Part shown: positions 1 to 8,800 of the stretch, one piece after another
Layout: every line of letters begins with the position of its first letter
Numbering within the stretch: position 1 is the first letter of the stretch
The notes under the pieces: generated by a model
Told to the model about the DNA's origin: nothing
Databases searched by the model: none
What the model saw: only the letters and a program-made list of their open reading frames with translations
Made by a program: the position numbers and the translations under genes
Assembly: GCA_028565635.1 (NCBI GenBank)
Contig: JAOXYB010034706.1
Location: forward strand, 1-14,030
Length of the DNA: 14,030 bases
From: Phoronis ovalis
Taxonomy: Eukaryota > Phoronida > Phoronidae
Direction: 5' to 3'

Positions 1-159
1 GATCATGCACCCAGAGTTTTAATTTTTATAATGAATTTATTTTATGCTCATATTGCTTTACTTTAAAACTGGCTCCACCTCCCTCTTGCAATGCGCGGGT
101 TTTAGATCTCGAGAGATTTCGCCAATACGGGAAAAGCCGAGTTGATCCGAATTCGATGT

Positions 160-208
160 CCGGACGTTTAGCCCCAAGATACGCCGTCCGGTAACCGGAC
201 GTTTAGCC
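160..208. repeat. Duplicated 14-mer with a 17-nt palindrome
   Basis: The 14-mer CCGGACGTTTAGCC occurs twice, at 160-173 and 195-208. Between and into the second copy lies a near-perfect palindrome at 185-201 (CGTCCGGT-A-ACCGGACG, 8-bp arms, 1-nt centre). The block is GC-rich and CpG-rich against AT-rich surroundings and lies within the intron of the kinase gene. It could be a fragment of a repeat family or a protein-binding site; the sequence alone does not decide. Confidence 0.5.
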
Positions 209-256
209 ACTCCAAATATATCCTCAGATTATAATAATTTTATATATAGAACTCAC

Positions 257-343
257 CTTCTTCAAGACATATTGCTTGCTATTCACGCGATTCTGTGCAA
301 GAAAAACTGACCCTTGGGCACCTTTGCCAAGGCGTTGAAGGAG
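257..343 (-). CDS. NEK-like kinase exon 2: glycine-rich loop and beta-3 lysine
   Basis: This is an 87-nt exon of exactly 29 codons, phase 0 to phase 0. A good acceptor precedes it (a T-rich tract ending TTTATAG) and a consensus donor follows it (AAG|GTGAGT). It encodes L-L-Q-R-L-G-K-G-A-Q-G-S-V-F-L-A and then ...Y-V-L-K-K. The GxGxxGxV loop followed about 12 residues later by the V-L-K lysine is diagnostic of the protein kinase N-lobe. The exon is too short to stand out as an ORF. The next exon downstream in the transcript should encode helix C and is not visible in bases 1-256. Confidence 0.8.
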
Positions 344-695
344 CTATAAATACAACAGAATGATTACTAAACTATACATCAATAACTGATAAGGGAATTC
401 AATAAGTTTCACAACCAGGAAATATTGATCACTACAAAATTGACCCATAGTCACCCGGCCATATTATATTTCCAGGTACCAGGACATACATTTAACTCGC
501 TGTTTCATAACTGGTTAGATTGCAATGAGAATAAAAATACAACTCATTCTGTTAACAAGCTATCCTTAGTATTATTTGCGAGCTCTTTCCAGCAAATAAA
601 TTATTGAATATTTACTTTAGACAACTTTTTTCATGAGCACCAACCTTATAGTTCTCCATCAGTGTTGGCAACGCCTCGTTTTCATAACTGAACAT
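257..695 (-). CDS. Protein kinase, NEK-like, 5' part (two exons; rest lies off the left edge)
   Basis: Two minus-strand exons, 695-645 and 343-257, splice in phase 0 and encode the first 46 residues of a serine/threonine protein kinase. Visible landmarks are M-E-N-Y-K just before the catalytic domain, the ATP-binding glycine-rich loop L-G-K-G-A-Q-G-S-V (residues 22-30), and the beta-3 strand Y-V-L-K-K, whose Lys45 would be the ATP-anchoring lysine. The catalytic loop and activation segment are not in the window, so the gene must continue leftward. In known families, an N-terminus of this form directly in front of the kinase domain is typical of NEK/NimA-related kinases, which act in mitosis and cilia; I infer NEK but cannot assign a subtype. 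The intron is 301 nt. Translation could start at 695 or at the internal Met at 659. Family assignment rests on only 46 residues. Confidence 0.75.
346..644 (-). other. Kinase intron 1
   Basis: This is the interval between the two kinase exons on the minus strand. It is AT-rich and I see no further exon in it. A short plus-strand ORF (425-607) lies inside it, but its translation shows no recognisable domain and I treat it as chance. Confidence 0.55.
645..695 (-). CDS. NEK-like kinase exon 1 (coding part)
   Basis: This is a 17-codon reading frame starting at an ATG (695-693) and ending with ...M-E-N-Y-K at a GTTGGT donor (AAG|GTTGGT). The frame is also open upstream of 695, so the true start or the 5' UTR boundary is not fixed. 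The Met at 659-657 gives the shorter start M-E-N-Y-K, which resembles the usual NEK start position immediately before the kinase domain. Phase 0 at the donor matches exon 2 exactly. Confidence 0.6.
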
Positions 696-984
696 GCGCA
701 CTTGTGACACAGTACAAATACCGTAAACTTGGCCAGAATATATACCTCTTTGAATGCTTTATTTGCCTCACTTTCATGTGCATTCACCTATAAATGACAC
801 AAAAGCATTAGTACAAAGAACAGTTTAAACCAAGACTGGGTATGAAGTGACTAGCCCATGAATGGACCAGTCCAATATACCCATACCAGGATATCCCATT
901 CCCTCTCGGAACGCCACAACTTCCATGAGATGGCGCTAGTTACTTGCCGCCTTAGTGTCAATGTTTGACAAATTTTTAACATTT
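696..984. other. Upstream region of the kinase gene, no gene seen
   Basis: This region lies 5' of the kinase on its transcribed strand and would hold its promoter and any 5' UTR. Base composition is closer to 40-45% GC around 840-960 than in neighbouring DNA. I cannot point to a specific promoter element. Confidence 0.4.
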
Positions 985-1043
985 TATTACTATTATTATC
1001 ATCATCATCATTATTATTAGTAGTAGTATCAGTATTTATTATT
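985..1043. repeat. Compound trinucleotide microsatellite (ATT/ATC/AGT)
   Basis: Consecutive imperfect runs of TAT, ATC, ATT and AGT triplets. The run from about 990 to 1030 is almost purely trinucleotide, and a looser TATTTATTATTT tail extends it to about 1043. It is an ordinary simple repeat lying just in front of the retrotransposon fragment. Confidence 0.8.
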
Positions 1044-1104
1044 TAACGTTTCTTTTATATAATGATTGTTCGGATTTAAACAAAAATATAACTTAAATAT
1101 ATGC

Positions 1105-1890
1105 TTTCGTCCAAATTCATGGGAAAGATATAAATCATAATATAAATATCTTGGAGTTATTATTGTTTTATTAGTCCCAGTTATGGATGAGCATTTGGAT
1201 TTCACTGAGACAGCTTCAGTTCTTTCAGACTCATTTGGAAGAGCTCTAGGGAAAATTATTACAAAATTTCATAGCATCGGAAACCTTGGTTTCAACACTT
1301 CTATTACTACACGACTCCTGTGGTGTCCCGATAATGGATTATTGCTCTCGGGTGTGGGGATAATAACTTTAATGATTTTCAAAGTGCAATTCGATTCAAA
1401 ATAGAGTTATATGCTGTTTTCTTTGTGTCAATAGCTTACTCCAAACCATACAATAACCGGAGAGATAGGGTGGATACCCTCATTAAACAGAAGGGAACTA
1501 AATATGTTATAGGCTTGTGGAGCAGAATTACATAAGACTCAATCCCGAGCATCAATTAACAAAAAAGTCTTTCTTTGGGATTATAGTATTTGTAAAAATA
1601 ATTGGACTGCTGATATTAGAAAAGTTTTCAGTGAAACCCAGAGGGAGTCAAATTTCAGAGAATTAACAGAATATGACTAGGCTATGATGAATGAGGATAG
1701 ATTACTTGAAATATCAAAAAATGTGTGGGCTGAAAATGTTATCCACTGATAGTTATATACTTTTAAAGAAACAATTTGAAACTGACAAAAATGTTTATAG
1801 ATGAATTTGTCTATATCAGAAAGGTCTTTTCTAGCTCAATTTCGTTCGGTGTATTACCAATTGATCATTATTGAGACTGCATGAACTTTA
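1105..1890 (+). pseudogene. Decayed non-LTR retrotransposon (LINE), reverse transcriptase C-terminal region
   Basis: A single plus-strand frame, read through several in-frame stops (for example TAA at 1138 and TAG at 1402), carries a series of motifs in the order expected downstream of the reverse transcriptase catalytic core in animal LINEs. These are F-R-P (about 1105), Y-K-Y-L-G-V (1141-1158), G-R-A-L-G-K-I-I-T-K-F (in the 1230-1270 stretch), E-I-G-W-I-P (from 1462), K-K-V-F-L-W-D-Y followed by N-N-W (from about 1561), and R-S-F-L-A-Q-F-R (from 1822). All fall in one frame, so decay is mostly by substitution. The catalytic Y-x-D-D box lies upstream of what remains and is not present, so this is a 5'-truncated dead copy. 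The family resembles LINEs abundant in marine invertebrates; clade assignment is not attempted. The 3' limit is uncertain and may reach about 2000. Confidence 0.8.
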
Positions 1891-1959
1891 TATAAATGTT
1901 CCTGGACTTATTTCAAAATAAGTAATGTATTAATAATAAAATGTCCAGCAAAATGAAGA

Positions 1960-2771
1960 CTCATGCTAACATGAGGTTTCGATTCAAAGAAGGGTGGAGT
2001 CAGTTGACATTATTGTTCTGTTCCGGGTAACCCATTTATACACTTAATTAGCACATGTTATTCTTTAACTATTTATAATAGAGGTGCCCCGAGATCAATT
2101 ATAAATGAATTTAAAGTTAAACTCCTGTTGTCTTATTTATATAATCGACTAAAAATTGTGCATCACATCGTTTCTTGTATTACAACACAAGTCAAACATG
2201 TACTATTACACGTTGACGTTTTGCGTCCTTATCATTGCTATACCAAAAATAAAATTGGTAAGTTTTTTCATGTTCTGTTTGGGGAAAAGAAAATGTACTT
2301 TTAATAATAAAAAAAATGTTTTAAGTTGTATTTTCGATTTTTAAAAAATATTTTTTTTTTCTTTGAGTTATATAACAGTTTAAACATGTCTGTGTAGATG
2401 AATTTCCAATTTAGCATGCAATCCTTACAAACACAGATAGGTAATACACGATTTCTGCTGACGTCAATAAAATTGACGGTGCCGCCTATTTTGTTAAAGG
2501 TTATTATTGGGATAAGAACACGCTTTCCTGGAGGTAGTTATCGTACAAAATATTGTCCCTGTTCAGGAGCTATATGCACGTAACTGATTAGGATGAATAT
2601 GAAATATAGGGTAGGGATCATATACAACCTGCTATTAATCATATAGTCTACGCTCAGACTTTTTCAGTGGCAAAATGGGTTATAATTACGTGAAAATGAC
2701 AAGGTTCAAATATACCCATACATGTATAGTTTCATATATAACGCGTAACAGAACAGAAATGTTTGAATTAC
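1960..2771. other. AT-rich intergenic DNA, no supported gene
   Basis: Short ORFs here (2156-2344, 2398-2583) encode low-complexity or undistinguished peptides without family motifs. The LINE 3' region may fade into the first part. Homopolymer A and T runs occur near 2308 and 2350. I see no RNA gene or repeat array. Confidence 0.4.
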
Positions 2772-2900
2772 CTTTCATTTAAGCATGCCAATCCAATACA
2801 AACGGCAATCAGTAGGCAGGCAAAGACACGAAACACCAACGTTAATTTCGGTGCTAATTCACTGTTTTCAAGAGCTATCAGCTTTCCCATCAACACATTG
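2772..2900 (-). CDS. Possible exon encoding one transmembrane segment
   Basis: On the minus strand a long pyrimidine-rich tract ends in CAATGACAG| and is followed by 129 nt of open frame ending in GAAAG|GTAATT, a usable donor. The exon starts one base before a codon boundary and ends with two bases of the next codon; 129 nt is a multiple of three. The translation begins N-V-L-M-G-K-L-I-A-L-E-N, followed by a strongly hydrophobic stretch (L-V-F-R-V-F-A-C-L-L-I-A-V-C-I-G-L-A-C-L) that would span a membrane. I do not recognise the protein and find no matching neighbouring exon with compatible phase, so this may be one exon of an unseen gene, a relic, or chance. Confidence 0.3.
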
Positions 2901-3485
2901 CTGTCATTGAAGATTGAGAAACCCAAGAAAGGACACACAAAGACAGATGGGGTAAGTGTATGCATAAATTCCGCGTCTGAGATTTTTGTTGCTTTGTATC
3001 TCTGTTATATATTGATATCTCTGATGGTTTCTGTTGACAAATAAACAGATAAATATTCAGAGTCAACGGACAGGTATACTACATTGGTACTAAAACTCTT
3101 AATTATCTTAAGGTCATCGGTCCACTCTGACCGAACTCAGTAGCCTTTGAACAATACAGGTGCACGTCCTTAAACTGGATCACAGAGCATTATGTCCAGG
3201 GTCTATCTCAGTTAATCATCCGAAAACACTTGAAGCAAGCCATAGTTAAAACTCGCCAAGACACCCCCTGGACACTTGGTTTACTGGCTTCTGTCACTGA
3301 CCTGATGTTCAAGTTTCAATTTGTCTTGTACTATATATGTTTCATAATTCTTAAATTAATTAAAATTAGTCTGATTCACAAAATAATCTTAAATCTTGTG
3401 TTGCGTTTACATAAATCTACAACGTATTATATTGTGAAGAAATCCGGATCGATCTAAGGACAGTTTTTTTTTTCAAGAAATCTAG
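2901..3485. other. Intergenic DNA, no supported gene
   Basis: A moderately GC-richer patch at about 3100-3300 is followed by AT-rich DNA and a poly-T run at about 3464-3474. The plus-strand ORF at 3230-3457 encodes an undistinguished hydrophobic peptide. Nothing here has motif-level support. Confidence 0.35.
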
Positions 3486-3557
3486 ACAGTACAAACTTTA
3501 TCTTCAATTGTATTTTCGATTCATGTGGCAACAAGATCAGGACGCCAACACAAAATA

Positions 3558-3655
3558 ATGCCTCAAGAAGAATGGAATCCACCAACTCCGACTCCAGTTA
3601 CGTCGTCGGACCTGCATCCCGATACTTTCAACGAAAACCATCAAGATCCAGCAGG
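3558..3655 (+). CDS. Possible 5' coding exon, Pro/Thr-rich
   Basis: An ATG at 3558 opens a frame translating M-P-Q-E-E-W-N-P-P-T-P-T-P-V-T-S-S and then ...D-P-A-G, ending at a possible donor (GCAGG|GTAAAT). The codons look used: C-ending third positions are common and base composition is near 50% GC against AT-rich flanks. The exon leaves two bases of a split codon. The next base of the transcript could come from an acceptor at 9170|9171 (GG+T = Gly), which would join it in frame to the peptidase gene 5.5 kb downstream, but that acceptor is weak. It could equally belong to another gene. The frame is open back to 3486. Confidence 0.3.
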
Positions 3656-3656
3656 G

Positions 3657-4016
3657 TAAATGGTTCACAACTTTCATACATTGTTAATTGTATCTTTCGA
3701 AGACTCAGTGGAACAAAAATGTGCCACCTTTTCGTTGTTACTATGTGACTTGGCAAAAGTATGCTATTCCACCCTCTCAGCCGACGTTATTAAAGATTTT
3801 GCACAACTTCGTGCCCCCTTTAAAGAACATTACGTTTGACCCAACGAAGAGAACATGTTCGTAGTCAAGTCGCCCGTACCGAGACTTCGAGTTCGAGATA
3901 CATTTCTCCCAGCTTTTTACGTTCGCCACAGACCCGTGGGTGATGAATACAGAGAACCCAGAATCCCCACTCAGTGGAAACTGAAGATTACGAAATCAAC
4001 ATTTCCCTTGGCTTAG
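3657..4016 (+). other. Coding-like segment with few stops on either strand
   Basis: The plus frame of the 3558 ATG continues past TAA at 3657 with only two more stops (TGA at 3837, TAG at 4014), so about 150 codons contain three stops, low for this AT-rich DNA. On the minus strand, 3995-3777 is also open for 72 codons, beginning near F-R-N-L-Q-F-P-L-S-G and containing H-V-L-F-V-G-S-N-V-M-F-F. The two readings cannot both be judged by eye. The block is GC-richer than its flanks. It may be a decayed gene or transposon piece; I recognise no family. Confidence 0.3.
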
Positions 4017-4616
4017 TTGTCTCAAAACTTGTCCTGTAAGGATTTGTGCATCACACACAAACAATAACTGAAATATACTTTTGCGAGAAAAATAAACTAA
4101 GAGTACAACATTTTGAAATAGAGAACATGGACACGACATTGTCATTAGAGACAATTTAATTCACAAACTCAAGTAGAGTTTTATTTGATGCTTCATATAA
4201 AAAAAATATACGTCATATACTCCTTCAGTTATGAAATTATAAAAGGAATGTGTTGACATTTGGAAATAAGAGGTTAATTGGTTTTTTTTCATAAAATGCG
4301 GAATAATTGCGATATAATGTCAAACATTAGAAACGTGCATTCAGTATACAGCGTGTATATAACTTACAATATGTTTGTATATATGTGAAAGGCGTGACCA
4401 AAATGTGTTTATTTAAAATAAATTAAAATAACGGTATTACAATATCTAGATTGATTAAAATGCAGAATGCAACAATATGTAATAAATGATGTCCGTACGA
4501 AAAAGAAATTATTAACAAATTGTATGCGGGACAGTTATTAACAGTAATGAACAATTATTTTTGTACAGGTTTCACTAGCAAAGCATAATATCACCGTTAA
4601 ATAATATAATTACATT
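4017..4616. other. AT-rich intergenic DNA, no gene seen
   Basis: Very AT-rich with many short A and T runs and no ORF of note on either strand. Alternating purine-pyrimidine patches such as GTATATAAC occur, but there is no repeat array. Confidence 0.45.
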
Positions 4617-4850
4617 TTATGAGTCAGATATTGATACCAAATACCACGCAAAAAACGGAATGATCGCATTGGTGTAAGTAAAAAGTACTGCGCGAGACTT
4701 TGTAATCAAAGGTAGAGGAATGTGCTGTACCAAGAACAGAATGATTCCTATCGTAATAAATAGACCGAAGTAAAAGTTCGCAAAATGGGCCATTTGTAGC
4801 TTATCTTCGATTAATCCCAAAAATGACAGCGTGACATCAACAAAATCCAC
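4617..4850 (-). CDS. Unrecognised ORF with two predicted membrane segments
   Basis: A 77-residue minus-strand frame, stop TAA at 4617-4619. Its first codon by position is GTG, so no good ATG start exists and it is more likely the end of an exon than a complete gene. Two hydrophobic stretches are visible: one around F-Y-F-G-L-F-I-T-I-G-I-I-L-F-L-V, and a second around A-V-L-F-T-Y-T-N-A-I-I-P-F-F-A-W-Y. They are separated by a short polar turn containing K-S-R. Codon choice looks natural compared with surrounding noise. I do not recognise the family. It lies just downstream, on the same strand, of another ORF (5195-4914), with a foldback repeat between them. Confidence 0.3.
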   Translation of the reverse strand: MDFVDVTLSFLGLIEDKLQMAHFANFYFGLFITIGIILFLVQHIPLPLITKSRAVLFTYTNAIIPFFAWYLVSISDS

Positions 4851-4879
4851 GATTACGTATTTGCTTACTCAATTTTTAA

Positions 4880-4904
4880 ATTATTGAAATTATTGAAATT
4901 ATTG
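4880..4904. repeat. Short 9-nt tandem repeat (TTATTGAAA)
   Basis: Nearly three copies of TTATTGAAA sit directly at and inside the left arm of the foldback at 4895-4958. The last copy ends TTATTGAG as it enters the arm. Repeat slippage beside a hairpin is a common outcome of replication stalling; that link is inference. Confidence 0.6.
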
Positions 4905-4958
4905 AGTTCAAATTCAACTATATTTAAAAATATAGTTGAATTTGAACTCAATAATTTC
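4895..4958. repeat. Perfect 31-bp inverted repeat with 2-nt loop
   Basis: The left arm (4895-4925) begins GAAATTATTGAGTTC, and the right arm (4928-4958) is its exact reverse complement. Only AA (4926-4927) separates them. Such a structure would extrude as a 31-bp cruciform. I see no flanking target-site duplication that would mark a foldback transposon. A terminator role is not expected in an animal genome. It could be an inverted micro-duplication or a sequencing or assembly foldback. Confidence 0.9.
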
Positions 4959-5195
4959 TTGTGTACACACTAGTAGCGAAAACTGTCCATCTATTATTGC
5001 TTTCAGCATTACTGATTCCTCTCGGAACGAATTCGGTTTGTGACCACAAACTTTTGTCGCTTTATGCTCTGTTGCATGCACTTTTAAATCCAATCGTAAA
5101 TTGAGATCAATCAGATTGAACTCACGTAACACCGCTGCGTGCACTTCACTGTGGATCTTTAATGGATAACCGCAATGCCCCAGATTCTTCATCAA
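4914..5195 (-). CDS. Unrecognised ORF, 93 codons, possibly an exon
   Basis: A minus-strand ATG-started frame (M-M-K-N-L-G-H-C-G-Y) running into the right arm of the foldback and ending in a TGA there. The first 75 or so residues have a balanced, protein-like composition (for example K-V-H-A-T-E-H-K-A-T-K-V-C-G-H-K), while the last 15 come from the hairpin itself. The inverted repeat therefore seems to have supplied the stop. The plus strand of the same interval is open too (about 4960-5095), giving a leucine-rich peptide ending L-N-P-I-V-N, so the coding strand is uncertain. No family is recognised. Confidence 0.25.
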   Translation of the reverse strand: MMKNLGHCGYPLKIHSEVHAAVLREFNLIDLNLRLDLKVHATEHKATKVCGHKPNSFREESVMLKAIIDGQFSLLVCTQEIIEFKFNYIFKYS

Positions 5196-5689
5196 TTTAA
5201 TGTTTTAATTATATTGTCACAATTAAAATTCATTATAAAACGAAATACAAAACTTAATCATCGCTCCACAATGCTGGAAAAAAAAATTGGATAACTAACC
5301 AAGCTTTATTGCAAGACAGCTGTACCATCCGATAACGGGCAATAAGCCCGATAAAGAATCAATGTACAATGACATAATAACAATTCAAAACAAGGAGGTT
5401 GTAACACAGGAACTATGAAGGCACTGTACTGAATTTAGATTTCAGTTACAGCTGCCCAAAATTCTCTCACCAGGTGGATTACTAATATTTTAACCAGCAT
5501 TGACTAGATGTAACTCTCATTTCAAATTTTTAACTTTTTGTTGAGAGATGTACTGGAAACTTATGGTACAGTATCGCAAATAAGTAACTTTGGTAAAGTA
5601 GGATCTCTTGCAATTTGTGTCATGAGATGTGATATGAAAATTACAGTTTTTAGATAAGATAGTAAGTGAGCACTGTCTTTCATAGACAG
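5196..5689. other. Intergenic DNA, no supported gene
   Basis: A minus-strand acceptor-like site (poly-T then CCAG, at about 5274-5288) is present but no open frame follows that joins the downstream ORF. The minus ORF at 5517-5729 lacks motifs. Nothing else is supported. Confidence 0.35.
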
Positions 5690-5819
5690 GACCGGGTGAG
5701 GTACACAGTCCTGAAAAATCTAAGATCAATACAACGTTTGCGAAAATTGAAACTCTGCATCCAAATTATTTCTATTCTTTGGACTCAGTAACACTACGCG
5801 ATATGGAGTTTTCCTCCTG
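5690..5819 (+). CDS. Possible internal exon, function unknown
   Basis: An acceptor (CTTTCATAGACAG|) opens a 130-nt frame that ends at a strong donor (CTCCTG|GTAAGT). The translation runs P-G-E-V-H-S-P-E-K-S and then ...F-Y-S-L-D-S-V-T-L-R-D-M-E-F-S-S. An in-frame stop lies just before the acceptor (TAG at 5684). A second AG at 5707-5708 would shorten the exon and make its phase compatible with the 3558-3655 candidate (GG+T). Downstream, an acceptor at 6404-6405 (TTTTAG|GCCTTGG) would complete the split codon and reach a TGA after eight codons. I recognise no domain. The splice-site pair is the main support. Confidence 0.3.
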
Positions 5820-8800
5820 GTAAGTGTGTTTGATTTCGCACAAAATGAAACAAATCACAATTTCTCAAAAGTATTTTTATCTAAAATTGATAGAAATATT
5901 TACAGAAGGTGGTTAAAATTACCGGCTTGATTGCCTACATTTATGGCTGATTGAATCCAAAACATGAGAAATAAATATACTTATTTGTGGCTGGTTAGAA
6001 TTTCCCTCGAAGAGTTAGGCTTGTTTTATTATAAAATTATTTAGTAGTATAGAATTGGATAGGAAAGTCAGTTGTATCCTTATGACAAATGAACACAAAC
6101 AAAGAGTTCCGGAAAACTAAATGTTTAAAATCACATGCTGTAATTTGTCCAATATATATGTACAGCTTACAAGCTAACCCAAGGTGCGCATTAATTATAT
6201 CCAGGACTATAATACTTCCTTTACTCGCACCCCAGTTTCTTTGGCTCGTATCGAAACCTGCTCTTTTTTATGACAATACCTAAAATCTATCAAAAAATAT
6301 ATTTAACACTGCAGATCATGCAAAGCGAACATTGTAATATAGAAGGAACGTAATAAATTGTTATTAATGATTAACGCAAGTTGATATACAGAAATTTTGT
6401 TTTAGGCCTTGGCACTGTGTGGAGAAATGAGGTACTAAATCTCCCTGGATGGCGCTTCCATAGCACTTAAATATAGTATATATATTGTACTATGTGTACA
6501 TTCACTGTGATGTATTTTTATTAAGTTAGTAAATAGCCCAAAGCACAATTGTGTGAAATATATGCTTTGTTTGGGCTCGATCATAGTCATGTAAATACTA
6601 TTTTTGCGATAACAGATATAAAATAGAAATTGGTTTCGTAGTTAAAAAACTATTTCTGTAATATGAAACAAGTAATTTTATGTCAGTTTACTACTGTGTA
6701 GGTTGATACTATGCGACCATACGATACAAACATATTATTTTATAACAATGGATATTTGTCATTATAAAAATATGTTATTAGTTTAATGGTTGCTACACCG
6801 TACTACATTTCAGCGGGGGCGTCACAGGCCAGCGACTATAGTCGACGACATTACCATGCCCGGGAGTCATGTGTCCTCAATATTATCAAAAATAACATTA
6901 TAGACGGGTTCCACCCTATTAATTTTATGTGTCGCACACATTTCCATTATTTAAATACAGAACAGGATTTTTTTTGTAAATAGCGAAGAAAAATACTTGT
7001 TCAGTGTCCTTTCGACCAACCACCGACATCCTGGGCCCACGTACTTTTAATTTTACAGCCACAACCCCCAAAATAATCTAAAGTTAACAATGTATACATA
7101 TATATATATTTGTATTCAAATATGAACGATGTGTAATATTCGGATCAAATTGCGGAGTGATGCTTTTTTAAAGGGCGTGTAAAGTTACCTCTTTTATAGG
7201 TCGGCAAAATGACATATCAATTTAAAAATTCATAAAATAATAATGTACTATGTAAAAAATACAAAGGCGTTCCTGTTAAATGTTATAAAAGTCATCAGTT
7301 ATCAGCTGTCTGAATCAGTTCGTTTCATGCAATCTAGAGAAGACTTAGGCATTACCCAAGTGCACACAGGCAGACAGACAGACAAAATTCCAGCATCAAG
7401 CAACAAATATGGGCAATTGCATTGTAAGTTTTACTATGAGCCTTTTAAAAGTTTTTGACTAAAACTAATGCAATTTATTTCATTTTGTGCAACAGTTGTA
7501 AAAAAAATTTCCGATTAAGAATTTAATCATACAGTAAGAGACACTATTTATTCGATTTGCGTCTAAGTATAATTGCGTTATCTTTTAAAAATTCGTATTT
7601 AAACTTTCAATTTGTCCTGGTCAATTTTACGAACAATTCGTTCTAGGCTTATGCAAATGAACAGCTTTACAAACAAATTTCGTGCTAGCAAAATGCCTTT
7701 GTTCCATATACATTATTTGTTTGACTCTGAATTAAGGTTTTTATACACATTTTATATACTTCATATATAGTATAGTACTACAGTACGCTAAAGGGATTTT
7801 TTGTTAAATATTCACATTGTGTGTTTAAATTGAATATATGCTATCGCTTCTCGCATGACCTTCTTTACTAAAGCTCAAATTCTCTAAATGAGAACTGTAC
7901 TGAATATCAAATAAAAATTAATTCCGTACAAATCAATAAAAAAGAAATAATAATTTAGATTCTAACCTTCATGCAATTTTAAAATTTAAGGATGTTACAA
8001 TACCTATGATTTCTTCGCTTGATCACACTTCGAAAAGTACATGTAATATATGAAACGAGCGTATTTTTAAAACATGATATAACGGTTTGTTTTGGTTACA
8101 TACGAGTAATGAACTTTCACCGAAAATGTGATGAAAGTGTAAGAAACTGTAGTCTGGTAGTAAAATTACCAGCATCAAGTTGAACTTTCAACTGAGGTCT
8201 CAATCTAACTATTGATAGTGCTTGACACAAAGATAAATATTAATAAATTATTATCTATCGCACAGGCAGTTTGATACATTTAAAAAAGGTAGACGAAAAA
8301 TTAGAAAAAGTAAACTGGAGGTCGGCAAATAAGCTACATATAAAGTAGATTTTCAACTCGAAATTTTAAAAGCACCTTCCAAGAAGACAAATCTTTTTGA
8401 AAAGCATTATGAGCAGCGTAAGGATAAAAATCTAGTCTGTACGGTAGTGCTATAGTACATAGTTTAGAGTGCTGGCACTCGATTAAAAATTAAATTCACA
8501 AGTTATACGGTAATCACATTATTCACAGATTGTTTTATTTAAAAACATGAAATATCGGAATCGTTTATTAATTTTTAACGGACTAACTAGTAATTCTAGA
8601 AAACAATTTATCGGTTGGGGTGTGGCATGATTGATATTCTCTTTTAGCTATATTGTTGTCGTGGTAATGTGTGTAAATAAGAGAGTTATATATAAACTTA
8701 CATTGAGAATCGTGAATACCTACAGGTGTATTTTATGAAACACCCATTTTTTATAGTGAAAAAGAATAATTTTTAAAATAGCTACGCCCATAAGAGAGGT

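Noticed and set aside
3300-3375. Possible tiny minus-strand exon ending at a GTCAGT donor
   Set aside because: Only 16-18 codons, no motif, and its phase does not match the nearest minus-strand exon candidate.
3230-3457. 75-codon plus-strand ORF
   Set aside because: Hydrophobic, low-complexity translation from AT-rich DNA without a motif or splice support.
6786-6983. 65-codon plus-strand ORF
   Set aside because: No family motif; the GC-rich part is open in other frames and on the other strand as well, and the rest is AT-rich noise.
7243-7458. 71-codon ORF with a GTAAGT-like site near 7423
   Set aside because: No recognisable protein features beyond a CAGA microsatellite; no convincing acceptor pairs with the donor-like site.
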